Positions 25,936-37,746 of a stretch of DNA of 64,000 bases are shown in pieces. The stretch lies in the NCBI RefSeq assembly GCF_003286085.1, contig NW_020825288.1:3844001-3908000 (forward strand), written 5' to 3'. The stretch comes from Drosophila persimilis (Eukaryota; Arthropoda; Insecta; Diptera; Drosophilidae). The notes beneath the pieces are model-generated. The model saw only the letters and a program-made list of their open reading frames with translations, was not told the origin of the DNA and searched no databases. Position 1 is the first letter of the stretch; every line of letters begins with the position of its first letter. The position numbers and the translations under genes were made by a program.

Positions 25936-26640
25936 TAATCATCCGAATTTCAAAGGAATTTGTTAAAATAAAACAGATTTGTTTGCCATTTGTTTAATGG
26001 CAACGTAATTGTGATACAATTCAGATACAATACTCCAAATTAGGCTTTGTCTATATTTATCCGTTCCCCTTGGTAAAAATGTTTTATATTTCTTCAGTAC
26101 GTCGTCAGCATTCATACAGAAGACATTATACAGCTCAACAAAAACTGTAAACTTAAACAAGCATTTTTGCATCTTTTTTTTTGGCAGATATAGTAGATTT
26201 TTTAAAAAGGCCTTTCAATATAATTCTCGTATATGGTACAAAAAAAACTGTGAGTTGTTTATAAAACAAACATTTATCCGAAGACGGCATGTAACTCAAT
26301 TATATAGTCATTCGATTTGGATGACAAAACTTAAGCTTAGGTAAAAAAAAAATAGTTTATAAAAAAAAGCTCAAGCTAGGTTCCTTGGTAATGCTTTCAA
26401 TTCAATGCTAATGCATTAATTAATCACTTATTAAATTTGCGACTTGCGTTGATCATGTTATATATCAAAATAGTCGATGTATATGTATGTATGTACATAT
26501 GTATATACATATGTCACCTTCCTGTAGTTCTAGTAGTCATAAAAATATGAGATAATATCTGATTTTCAATTAGTTAATTATTTTGTTAACGACAGGAAAC
26601 AACACTTGTAGAACAATAATGTGCCTAGAAGGTATGTGGG
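25936..26640. other. AT-rich intergenic spacer
   Basis: No gene. It contains TATGTATG/ACATATG repeats at about 26475-26515. The convergent arrangement of the nuclease cluster (plus) and the DUF229 gene (minus) makes this the 3' flank of both. Confidence 0.6.
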
Positions 26641-28793
26641 CTACTCTTTGAGATTGCTCAGGCAAATGCAGTACAATTTGTCGGTTTTGTCGTCGATGCA
26701 GGTGGCATCGTTCTCATAGGAATCGAGGCGACTTATAGACGTAACATTGACCTCCAAAGCTTCTGTAACATTATTGAAGACGACTGTGGCCCGGAAATCG
26801 GCACTGTTCTGTTTTACCTTGAACATAGTGCGATATACGGCAGTCTCGGAGACCGACATATCATCGTGGAAGTTCTGATCGAGGGGGATCAGAATTTCGG
26901 TTTCGTGTACATAAGACAGTGATAAATTGGCACAAATTGCACTGAGATTCCTGCCGCTGAGGTATTCGTTGATGCGGTCAATGACCCTAGGAGCGATGCG
27001 TAGGGGCCAGTCGCCGGAAAGCCTCTTGTAGGGCAGACAGGTGCAATAGTGCTCCGGTATGCCAGCATCTTCGCATGACCGATGCTCGTCCATGGGATAG
27101 AAGACCGAGTGACATTTGGGGCAATCGTGGGACTTGGGCAGCTCCGGTTTCCGGCCATCGGTATCTCTATCTCCGCCTATCTCTATGATGTGCTTCAGAG
27201 TGTTGTGCAGATCATAGTTGGAGGTCAACCGATGCTGATTCAGTTCCAGGGCCTGGGCATATTCGGGGTAATGGGCGCGGAACCAGGGCGGCAGGTAGAT
27301 GAACATTGAGGGAAGTCGCGACTCCAGAAAGCCACTTTCCAAGTACATTAAATCCCCCCAGCGTGTACCGTGATCGGAGAGAAATATCACAATGCTCTGC
27401 TCGAACACGCCATCAGCCTCGAAGTCCAGCATGTACTGCAGGACGTAGTCCTCCATTTTCGATGGCATTCGGTAGCTGTCATGGCTGAAACTGTTCGACC
27501 AGAACAGGCCCCAAATGGGTCGCTCATCCACGTACCGCCTGGCGAACTCCTTGCACAGATCGTAGGCATAACTGCTCGTTTCCCGGCGACCAATGCAATA
27601 TCTCATCGAGCACTCGGCACACTTCCATGTGTCCAAATCCGACTCGACTGCCTTCTGGAGAGGCCTGACGTAGTAGTCCGTTGGCTGCTCCTTGAAGCCA
27701 GGCTTAAAATAGTTGAAGGTGTTCATCCCAGACTCGTCCTCGGCAAACGCCGTCAGGTAGCTGGCGTTCCTGAAATATTTCCAGATGAAGGGGATCTGGT
27801 CCAGACAGCCTTGGGTTTCCCAGTCACAGACATTTTCCCTGGCCGACTCGGGACTATAGCCGGCCAGAAGAGCCATCAGATTGGGAAACGTGTTGTCGCC
27901 TATCTGGAGGGCCAATTAGTTGCTGTCACGGCCATGGTCCTTAGTCACTCACCTTGTTGTATCCCTGAAGCTCGTACCATCCACTGCGCGTGAGAAAGTT
28001 GTATACTTTGGGCATGGTGCGCCTCAGATTGATTCTCGATAGACTGTCGATGCCGAACATGATGACGGACGGCTTCCGCTTCGATGGCTCTAGGAAGAGT
28101 CCTGGCGGCGGGGCCTTGTACTGGACGAGCGTGTAGGCATCGCTCTGCAGGATGTGCGACGTATTGTCTATCCGATGGCAGCCCAATATCAAGCCCTGAA
28201 CATGCACCGGCACCACATAGTCCTGGGAGAAGTACTTGCGATCCACGCTAAAGACAAGAATTAGGTTCCGAGGCAAACCAAATATCCCTTCACGTATAGT
28301 ACCTGTCGTAGCCGTCAGACGAACTACCTTTTATCTCCTGGTAATAGCAATTGTACTCAATCTCGCTCGATTTGAGCAGCAGGGAGGCAAGAGTCTCATT
28401 GATGTGCAGCACATAGCGCCGTCTGATCACATCGTAGATCGGGGTCACCAGGGCGGTGTCGTTAGAGCAGGGCTCGTACACCATAGGCTTGTAAATGGCC
28501 ATTGCGTCCGCCCCAAAGGGGTCCACATACGGAATCTTGCATTTTGAGCTCTCCACAAAGTACAACGGCAATGCAGTTACATCGCTCACATCGGTCCCAT
28601 CGGTCCCATCGCTTTGAAAGCCATTTGAATCATTCGTGTCCTCGGAGTCGTCTAGGATTGTTGTCACTGGTTGAAGTGCTCTAAATTTCGGTGACGGACC
28701 ATCGCTCTTTTGCTGTGGCAAAAACAGTAGACAAATCGCAAAGAAACAACAGAATACGATCCATTTATATATTGGACGGAACCCGGAGCCCAT
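26641..28793 (-). CDS. DUF229 sulfatase/alkaline-phosphatase-like membrane protein
   Basis: Three exons on the minus strand: 28793-28303, 28247-27953 and 27903-26641 (stop TAG), giving 682 aa. Splice sites are AG|GTACTA...TTTAG|C and AAG|GTGAGT...CCAG|ATA. The second junction restores the family motif GYNKIGDNTFPN. The ATG at 28793 is used because the open frame further upstream has only a GTG. The protein starts with a signal anchor (residues about 10-26, WIVFCCFFAICLLFLP), so it is probably type II with the catalytic part in the lumen or outside. DUF229 belongs to the alkaline phosphatase superfamily. IDSLSR at 230-235 holds the presumed metal Asp and nucleophile Ser, and SDHG (D439, H440) supplies metal ligands. 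A Cys-rich block (CPKC...CEDAG...CTC) follows. Substrate and biological role are unknown for this family. Confidence 0.92.
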
Positions 28794-29842
28794 GTTGCGC
28801 AGAGCAAGAAACTCGAAAGCCGACTGACTATTGTACCAACACCACACCTTTAAAACATTTACTGATAGACTTGCCGAGCTAGTACATAGGTATCGCTGTT
28901 GTCAACTCATTGACTGTTGAACTCCTTCCCACCTGTTTAATATCTTGGGGCTCCCGATTTTTTGAATCTATCAGAAGTAAATTGACATATTACCAATTGA
29001 CAAACGAGATTACATACCAATCAATATCTTATCAGCCCCAGCCCAACCACAACCCCCGCATGCTGACATCGCGAAGTGTAAAGGTTATCAATCGGAACCC
29101 ACTGCGTATGCTTTTCTGCCGAAGAGCATCATTATCCGTGAACCTTGCAGAGTTATTTCCAAAGAACTTGTCCCATAATCGCTGACAGTGAATGATTGAT
29201 TAACTGGAAATTATTATCTCATTCATATGCCCTTCGTTATACCTTAGCCAAGGGTTATTTGAGTATTGAATAGATTCTCCGTAGAACTAGGGCATCAAAT
29301 GACAAATATTTATCGCATATTTTCCTTACAACTTCAGTTGTCTTCCACCAGAAACGATAGCAGCATATCGCAATTTTATTTTGCGCGCCGTGTTTCTATT
29401 TGATCGAAATGATTACGGTCAATACCTTCTACATTCTTCAACTTGATCCCACCCTCCGACAAAGAAACAGTTTTGGATAGATATTTATCCTGCCCAACAC
29501 GACTTAATAGACGAAGAAGGCCAACTAAGCATCACAGAGCTGTTTAATAGTGTCAAAGTCGACTTTGCTTATATAATGGGTTCGGAAATTCGGGTAATCG
29601 ACTTGACTCGACTAAGATAACACTTTAGTGTGATTTTTTAAAGTTTTACATTGCTTTTGGGTGTAGGTTTTGCTTTGGTTGTTATTTACTTGAACAGGGA
29701 TCTCAATTACACTCTAAATCAACGTATCCATTTTAGCGAGAATTTAAATTTGATAAGTTGCTTACAAATGTAAATTTTCAAAAGTTCGCGCCAAAATCGT
29801 GGACTGCGTTGGTATTTCTCAGTATTTTTAAAATACTATGAA

Positions 29843-29900
29843 CGGTCACACTCGCCGTACGTTCCTTGGGATGGGAGATTTTGTCATTTAATTATCGATA
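29843..29900 (+). promoter_or_regulatory. Motif 1-like site plus DRE (TATCGATA)
   Basis: CGGTCACACT at 29843-29852 matches the Drosophila housekeeping core-promoter Motif 1 except for the last base. TATCGATA at 29893-29900 is a perfect DRE. GGTATAT words follow at 29954-29984. No transcript is obvious downstream, so this may be an unused or divergent promoter. Confidence 0.5.
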
Positions 29901-30175
29901 AGTAGATAGGTTAGCTATCTACCCGCCAAATTCAAATCGATTGTACATATTTTCGGTATATTTCGGTATATAATGGTATATTTTACCGATTTAATCAATC
30001 TATTCAATTTCATGTTCAACGTTCTATAGAAATCCAATAAAAGCAAGTATTTAGAATAAGCCAGTTAAGTAGAAAATTGATTCATTAAACGGATAAAATG
30101 ATGTGAGCTAGGCAAAATGTTCCATATAGCTTGTTATATTCCACGGAAGATCAAAAACGAGGAATATGTAAAATA

Positions 30176-30233
30176 TACGGTATATTTTTGAAATGAGACG
30201 GTATATTTCGGTGCCGTTCTGAGGGTCACACTG
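30176..30233 (+). promoter_or_regulatory. GGTATATTT words with Motif 1 site
   Basis: Two CGGTATATTT words (Motif 6-like) are followed by GGGTCACACTG at 30223-30233 (Motif 1). The surrounding 150 bp is similar to that around 30900-31080. Confidence 0.5.
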
Positions 30234-30997
30234 GTCTTGACCAAAATTTTTTTTCGCCGCAGTTCGCTTTTGCAACAATGAGTCCCATTCCATACACAAA
30301 CATGTTGCTAATTCCATACACAAATGTTGCAGCAACATTTACTTGAAACCCGTATTTTAATCAAAATAAAATACATTAAGGTAATTAAAAGAAGCAATCT
30401 TGTAGAAAATGCATTTATCTATGGGATAAAGCTAAGTGGGCATCTATAGCTTGAAATGTAGGCAATCGCCGAAGTTTCGCTCTTGCAACAATGAGTCTCA
30501 TTCCATACACAAACATGTTGCTAATTCCATGCACACATACCCTGGGGGAAATGGATGTTATAGAATTGTGAATACGTTTGTCTTCCAAGGCTCAGTAGGT
30601 ATCAGGATCGCTATAAATATATACAAGATACTAATAATGTACTTGAATATGTCTAACGAATATCAATTTGAGAAAATGTGTTAATAAATTACGTTTGATC
30701 TTCATATGAAATTAGCAAAATAGGGTGTACCAAGGCTATACACGCATCACGTCTTCAAATACCAGCAACATTGCGACTCTTTTTTTGTTGAACTTTTTCG
30801 TTTAAACCTTTTTTTACAATAAATACAATAAAAGCAAGGATTAAAAACTAACCATTCTTGAAGAAAATGTATTCATCAATGGCTTAAAATTATGTGGGCA
30901 GGGCTAAATGTTTCATATAGCTAGTAATATTCGACGGAAGATCAAAAACGGGGAATATGTGTAATAGAACTTGAGTTGGTCAGTATATTTACGGTAT

Positions 30998-31079
30998 ATT
31001 TTTTTAGTGAGCCGGTATTTTGGGGTATATTTCTGAGGGTGGGGCGGGATATTTCAAAGATAACTCCGCGGTCACACTG
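30998..31079 (+). promoter_or_regulatory. Housekeeping-type core promoter of the ANKRD50 orthologue
   Basis: Motif 6-like GGTATATTT words occur near 31002 and 31024. They precede a full Motif 1 match, CGGTCACACTG at 31069-31079. Such promoters lack TATA and initiate near Motif 1. A CAA-rich leader-like sequence and a strong splice donor follow downstream. Confidence 0.6.
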
Positions 31080-31916
31080 GAATCACTCATCAACAACGGT
31101 CTGCGTCTCGCAAAAAATTTAAAATAAATAAAAATGTAGTAGAACTGTGCCTCAAATGTCGTGGTCGTGATCCGTGTGCAATTGTCGTGCTCGAAATTGA
31201 ATGTGCGCGAATTCAGCCGTGCAACAGAATCGAGGCGGCGCCACCGCGACGCCAAGCCAAGCCGAGGCAAATCAAAGAAAGAAAAATATCCTTTGCCCAC
31301 GCAGGATGGCTGTGTGAAGCAAATGGGAGAATAAGTCGTCAAAGCAGTGGTAGCAGCTGAAAAAGGAGAATAATAAGGGGCAGTGGCAGGAGGGAGAAGC
31401 CAAGCCGCAACTGCTGCAAGAGGATTACAATAACAACAACAACAACAACAGCTACATGAAAGTGCTTTCGATATAAGAAATCCAACAGCAGCATCACAAG
31501 TGTAATATGTGGATGATGTTGCAACGTTGCGGCGAGTGCAACGCAGAGTAAAAGCAAAGCAAAAGCAGAACAAACAAAACGAGAGAAAGAGAGGTAGTGT
31601 GTGCTGTGTTTTCTCGCTCGCTCGCTTGTCAGTGTGTGCGTGTGCGAGAGTGTTTTGTCATTGTGTGTGTGTTTGTGTGCGAGTGTGTGTGAGGGCGCCC
31701 CCTTACAAAAAAATTATCGTTTAATTTCTTTCGCTTTTGCCACAAGCGGGTGACTTTTGTGCAACTCTGCCACAAAAGGGGATGTCCTCTTAAGCGGTGG
31801 CTACAACAACAACAACCAAAGGAGCTGCACCAGCCACCACCCACCACGCTTCTTATCAGCCCACTGATAACCCGAGGTCGCCGACGCTGCCGCCATGAAC
31901 TGATTGCCACAAAGAG
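31080..31916 (+). other. ANKRD50: Probable non-coding first exon (5' leader) of the ANKRD50 orthologue
   Basis: Begins just after the Motif 1 promoter, is rich in CAA/CAG and poly-purine runs typical of fly 5' leaders, and ends AAAGAG|GTAAGTGC, a near-perfect donor. No long ATG frame runs through it. An ATG-AAC-TGA minimal upstream frame lies at 31895-31903, 14 bp before the splice. The first matching acceptor before a large coding exon on the same strand is the TTTGCAG ending at 57639. The link between the two is inference from splice signals and the absence of another plus-strand gene between them. The exact start site is uncertain. Confidence 0.5.
31429..31452 (+). repeat. CAA trinucleotide run in the leader exon
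   Basis: (AAC)n run of about seven units within the proposed leader. It is a common feature of fly 5' UTRs. Confidence 0.8.
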
Positions 31917-32759
31917 GTAAGTGCAGACAGTTAGTAAGACACCTAACAAAACGATGGTTTGACCTCCCTCGCTGCAAGACGTGTAGGAAACGAATGCCAA
32001 ATTTGCCAAAAAAAAATAAATTAAAACACGTTTGCCAACGCCAGCCAGTGGCAGCGGCAGAGGCAGCGGCGGCTGCATTCAGCGATCTCCAATTAAAGTT
32101 GCAGCTGAAAGAAAAACCGGCATGCCGGCTGCTGCCTCCGCATCTGCTGCTGCTGCAGCGCCTGCTGCTCAAAAGTTAAACGAGCCAAAGAACAAGCAAC
32201 AACAAACGGCATAAATACGAGTAGGGGAAGCCGCTTGGAGGCTCTGGGATTCGAGGCTACAGATACCCTGGAAGATCTCGCGTTTGTGCGGCATTCAAGA
32301 TATCTCTGAAACTTTTATGCTAAATCAATCACTCTGTTTTCCATTTGCTGTAAAATATTGCAGAAGTTAAAAAATATTTGTTTTAGTCTCGTGGCAGCTG
32401 TATGATCTAGCAAAGAATGAAATAGTGATATATTTTCGATCAATTTGGTCTAAGATTTGTATGCATTTTCCAAAACATCGTTCAGGCCAAAGTCCGCAGA
32501 GTTAGACTTTTGCAATGAATATTTCCGAAACATGATGAAAATAAAAATTTAAAAATCCACTAACTTTGGCTACTTTTTCATTATTTTATTCATTCATAAG
32601 CCTGCCCTGCTTCGATGCCCGCCTTCATCCTTTTTCAATGCCAAACACCTCCTGAAACGAATATTGCCCTCCGTACAGGGTATAGGAAACTACGCACAAA
32701 TTGCAAAGGCAATTCATGAATATGCATGAGTGTATGTGTGTGCATAAACGTGTGGGTGG

Positions 32760-32787
32760 CTGTGTGTGTGTGTGTGTGTGTGTGTGT
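32760..32787 (+). repeat. (TG)n microsatellite
   Basis: About 14 uninterrupted TG dinucleotides. Confidence 0.95.
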
Positions 32788-33701
32788 TGGCCGCACTTTA
32801 AATATTTCAGCCAACTACACACAAAGTTCTCCTCTGGATGGCGGCCGTTTTTTTCTGCGCCGCCAACTTTTGAAATGAAAAATAATCATAATAAAGGGCC
32901 GCTGCTGCCGCCGCTGCTGTGGAGAGCAAGAGATGAAGAAGGCTCCTCCAACAATGCCCCACGGTCCGTCCCCCACACCCACTTTTTTTTGCAGGGAAAT
33001 CCTGAATGTATGAATGAGTTAATCAGAGAGAGGGAGTGGGAGGGAGGCAGGGAGGGAGAGGAATAGCGCCAAAAGGCAACAGTCGGCAGACGAGACGCAG
33101 CGTCTGCCACAATGCTGGTTGCTATCAACAACAACAAACAGCGAAAACAATACCCACTAAAGTTTCACTAGCATTCACTAGCAATGAATCGGAAGATGGA
33201 AAAGCCAGAAGAGAGCTCTTTGATGATGACTTTATACCCCCCATTTATACCCTTTTCCGAACCAAGGGAGGCACTCGTTTAGAAGGGCGGATAAAGTTTA
33301 TGCAATACTTTGAATATTTGCATAAAATTCGGGATCCATGTAAAGCTGAAAAAGGCTATATACCCTTTGTTCCAGCAGGGGCCTGGAGGATGTTCAAATC
33401 GGTATAGGATAGTGCTTATTTCAAAGAATGATGGATAATGATGAATGTAAGAAATATCTGCCTGAAATTTCAGTCAAAGAAAACTACTTATTGCTTCCTA
33501 TGGAAATATCTATCTGATCTACAGATACCAACCTCATGAATGCACCATACTACCCCGCACTGGGTGGAGGGTATCCCCAATGTTATGACAAAGATTCTGA
33601 CGATGATTCTCTTCTGCCATACATTGCGATGGCATTCTGTGTGTTTTTAACGGGTTCGCTTGTTACATTTTTCGACATTTTTCGCCATTCACGTAATTGT
33701 T

Positions 33702-33760
33702 AGACCCAGAGCCAGACCCAGAGCCAGAGCCGGAGCCGGAGCCGGAGTCAGAGCCAGACA
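33702..33760 (+). repeat. AGAGCC/GGAGCC hexamer array
   Basis: Imperfect 6-bp repeat: AGACCC, AGAGCC and GGAGCC units in tandem. The same hexamer family recurs at 11315-11345, where it also has no coding support. Confidence 0.8.
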
Positions 33761-36187
33761 CACTACTACTCAACCGGAGGCTCTACTCAACCGTTTGTGT
33801 CTGTCTGTCTGTCTGTCCATCAGCAGGTTTCCAGTGCCCCCTCCGCTACCGTCTGACTGTCTGACTCCCAGCTCCATTTCCATTCAGGGTCTCTCCCTCT
33901 CCCCCCCTCTCTCTCTCCCTGTGTGTGTGTCTGCCTCTCCATACATTTTTTTTCAAGCTCAAGAGCACTGCCGACAGCTGATGTTGGACCCCTGTTCCTA
34001 ATTCTCGCTGCTTTGGTCTTTTCATAAATTTGCATTTGCGGTCCAGGCCAGACCGAGGCGGTGGATTTTTTCATAATTTGTTGCACAGCACAGGCCACGG
34101 TTCGTTGCACTTTTCTCAAGCATTTGGGCACAAGTTTTCGGTTGAATTTTCGTGTTGTACTTTCCAGAATTTACACAACAGTAAAACGAGTAATCGCATG
34201 GCAATTAAAATTTCATTTACCCAAACCCAAACCCCATCGAAAGATATCGCACACAAACCGCAGCATTAAAATTTAACCACACAGCAGGTTCTGCGTCCTG
34301 GTACTGCGCTGCCACTTTGGGGCAAGGCACTTACCGCCGAACCTGCCACCGAAACCCCAAAAATTAATTGAATTGAGACACAAAATTTACAAGGGGCTGA
34401 TGAAAAAAAAATTAGGGAGAAGGGAAAAAAAGGGAATAATTTTGTGTAATTTTGTGTGGTGGCCGTCACATCAAATACATTTCATAATTTTATTAACAGC
34501 AGCAGGGGTTTTTTGTGAAGGTCCTTTGAGGCATTTAATGTCCTACAGGGCCAGGGATAGGGACACATGGTTACAGGGCTGCGTCATCCTTGGAGCGGAA
34601 GGGAGGAGTGTGAAAAGCTGAAATGGCGCTTAGGGCCAGGCCATAAAACGATTGTCGCACTGTCGCACAACCTTGCAGCGGAGTTGATTCGAACTTCACT
34701 TGAATTTTCGAGTGTGCCCCGGAGTGTGGGTGCCCCGGAGTGTGGGTGTGCTAATGACACCGCACTTAACCCATGTCTCACAGAAATGGGCGTGTCGAAA
34801 CGCGGCCTAAACAGGTAGGCAGCACATTTTTATGAGCACTTGACGAGGCGCTGCTTATCACCCAAAACACCTACTCAACACTGGCCCCAGGAGTCGCCGT
34901 CTCCCTTGCTCTCGCTGTGATATCTCCAGCTGCATCTCACTCGCTCCCACACTGCTTTCTCGCTGTGCCTCTACTGCTTGCTCTCCTGTTTCGCGGTTTC
35001 CCTGTTTATGCGGAGTTAATTTTGCAAAATCAGTCCATGAAAATCGATCAGGAAAGAACTTAATTCCTTAGAGAAATTAGAAGGCAACTCCTAGATTTTA
35101 TATTTATATATTTATATAAATTATTTTAGCCGAGAGCCGAACAGCAGGGATTTCTGGCAAAGCCTAGTTCTGATTTCGTGAATTCCACGCATCGTATACG
35201 CCCCGCATAAACACTGGATCACTGTGCAGCTCCTCTTTCTCTTGCTCTGTCTCTGTCTCTCTTCCATCTTTCTCTCTCGCAGCTTAACACTTGAGTTGGC
35301 AATTTTCACACGGCTTTAATGTCTAGTTTTATGGCTGATATGCCAGTTAGATAGAGCCTAAGCCGGGCTTAAACTCTGACCAGACTTGGCCCGTTGCCGC
35401 CCCCTACCGACCGACAGAGCTCGCTTTTACATCTGTTTTTCTTCGTTTTTCCCAAGGCCTGGCCAAAATGAAAGCATTGCCAAAGAAAATAGTGGAGAGG
35501 ATGGAAAAACTTGCAGGCAAAGTTTTCCATTTGAGGAGGCGGAAGGGGGGACTCAAGATGGTACATATTTTTTTTACAGATCTCCAAGTTGCATGTTGTC
35601 AAAATTGCTTTGACGTTTTATTAGTTTCGAGCGGAGTGGAGCCCCCGGGCAGTCCCGCACTCCAAAGCCATCATCATCGTCGTCGTCATCATCTCCATCT
35701 CCATGGCGAAAACAGAGAGTACAAATCGACAGAAAATTTACATAAGAAACGACGTCTGAAGGATGCTCCACAATGAGAGAGTGCTGGGCACAGCTCACTC
35801 CACTCTAGACGGCGCTAAAAATAACAAAAAAAAGCGGCCCAAACCCCAAATGAATGCTGACCAAAAGCGAAATGAATATGGGAATATTCAACGAATATGC
35901 AACGAACGGGATAGACATATTCGAAAATAGTTTGTGGCTTGTGAAAGAGCCGGTGACCGCATTAAATATTTCCCGCTTTTTTTTGGAACGTTTCCAAGCA
36001 ATCCAGGAACTGGAGCCTCCACCCCCCAGGGACTCCTAAAGAGATTTTAGATCTTTTACATATTTTATTGCCCTTTTTTCCTATGATGAAAAAATAAGTA
36101 TAGATTCCAATTTATAGAGTATCTGTGGCACGACTCTCCGTAATGTTCGGGTAGGTTCAGGCTGTGCTTCAACGTTATTTTTCTAGC

Positions 36188-36760
36188 CACAAATGAGATT
36201 TGTGAGGGGCTATTTTCGTGGCAATTGCAACCAACGGTAAATAAACCAAGAAAAGTGCACAAAAATACCATTTGGTGGAGTTTTCGTACCCTACTGTCCA
36301 GGTAGAGGGGATTCGCCGAATGATGCGAAAGAGGTTTGGTCTACACAATTTCCCATAAACGAGCGGCTGGCACGAAAAGAGACCATCGTGGTGGATGGGT
36401 TTCGGCATCTTTTATTTGGAAATCTTCGAAGAACAAGGAAAATACCTGCTTTAAAGTTCGATAACTTACTTTTTTGTGTTTTTGATACCACATATTCCAA
36501 TACTTCCTGAAATTATAGATGATATACGATTTATGTGTGGAATATTTAGTCTCAATGAAAAGTGCTGCCCATAAAATCCCAGAAGCATTGCATACCCAGG
36601 GTATCTGTAATACGACTCTCACTAATTGGTGGTGCCTCTCCTTTCTATGCGGCAAATGGAGCACACGGCGTGGTGGGGCGGTGTGGGGCGGGGCAACTCC
36701 CCAAAATGAGATTTGTGTGCAGCGCTGGCTATTTTTGTGGCCATTGCAAGCAGCGACAAA
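36188..36760. repeat. Pair of diverged direct repeats (36188-36240 and 36700-36760)
   Basis: Both arms read AATGAGATTTGTG, then GGCTATTTT(C/T)GTGGC(A/C)ATTGCAA, with small insertions between. They lie about 510 bp apart in the same orientation. An additional shared word, GTATCTGT..AC..GACTCTC, occurs at 36119 and 36600 with matching spacing. This points to an old local duplication of about 500 bp. Confidence 0.5.
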
Positions 36761-37746
36761 ACTAAAGGAAAAAAAACAAGCCGAAAAAAAACCTCCATGA
36801 CAAATAGTTCAAAGGCCCTGCTGTTCGCAGAGAAAGAGGGAGAAAGAGAGACAGGGAGGGAGAGGGAGAGAAAGCCGCAGCAGCCGTCAAGTGTGTTCGT
36901 TGTTTTTGTTATTTTTAGCAGAACGGCTGGACGCACCCCAGGGGAAAAGAGAGCCCCAGTCCCAGGCACAGTCCCAGTCCGAGCCCTGCCACATGTCAGT
37001 GGAAATAATTAATTCATTGCAATGGCCAAAAAGAGGTATTTTTTTGAGGTTCGACCTGGAAATGGGTCAACCCAAGCAACCGGCCGGCAGTTTCCTGCCT
37101 TTTGTCTTTTGACGATCATGATTATGACGACGCCCTCATGGGGCACACCCCACAAATGCCACCACACACACTCAACCCAGTCGATTTGCCCTTTTGGCCT
37201 CTGCCCCAGAATCTAGATAAATTTGATTATTGCGTTTTGGTGGCGTGTAAATTGTTGCAACTTGCAATCAACCAATTTCCATCGGATTTTATCGATTATT
37301 GTGGGCCTCTTAGGCCTCAATGAAGTCACGCCAAAGAAGTTCATTAAGGAAAATCGATTGCGAAACGAGGCCCTGTCTTTGGGGCTCCTTTGGCTATTCC
37401 CATTTGATGGGTTCTGTTTTTACAAGTGGCGTACAAGAGGCGGTAGATATTTCAGAGAAAGAAGAAGTCCAGTATCTAAGTGTTATTCTGGATACTCTCT
37501 GTGGTAGCAGATTCTTTATAGCCACTAACTTAAGACGTCTAAGCAGAACATCAGCCATAATAGCCATAATAATAGCCACTAATGTTGTGTGCTTTTCCGT
37601 TTCAACCATTTGGATCTCTTAGCCTCCTAAAGTCGTATGAAAGTGTCATGTTCTGATGATATTTTAAGACCACAAAAATTATGTTTGGCTTCAGTCCGCC
37701 TAAGAAATATTAGGAAAATAGTGTAGTACACACGATTTTACACATA

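Larger units (their letters stand above)
28794..31079. other. Intergenic region with repeated promoter-like modules
   Basis: No coding region supported. From 29.8 kb on it carries three related segments with GGTATATTT words and a Motif 1 site each, described separately. A 59-bp segment at 30260-30318 recurs at about 30471-30529 almost unchanged (CAACAATGAGTC then CCATACACAAACATG). The 5' end of the DUF229 gene probably lies just inside this region; TTTAAAGG (minus strand, about 28850) is its only weak TATA candidate. Confidence 0.6.

Noticed and set aside
28794-28847. N-terminal extension of the DUF229 protein by 18 codons
   Set aside because: The extension would begin at GTG. The ATG at 28793 sits directly before the signal anchor.
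33036-33407. 123-codon frame with a hydrophilic C-terminal part
   Set aside because: The sequence has the ATACCC/TTTATACCC character of fly non-coding DNA, and no splice or promoter context is present.
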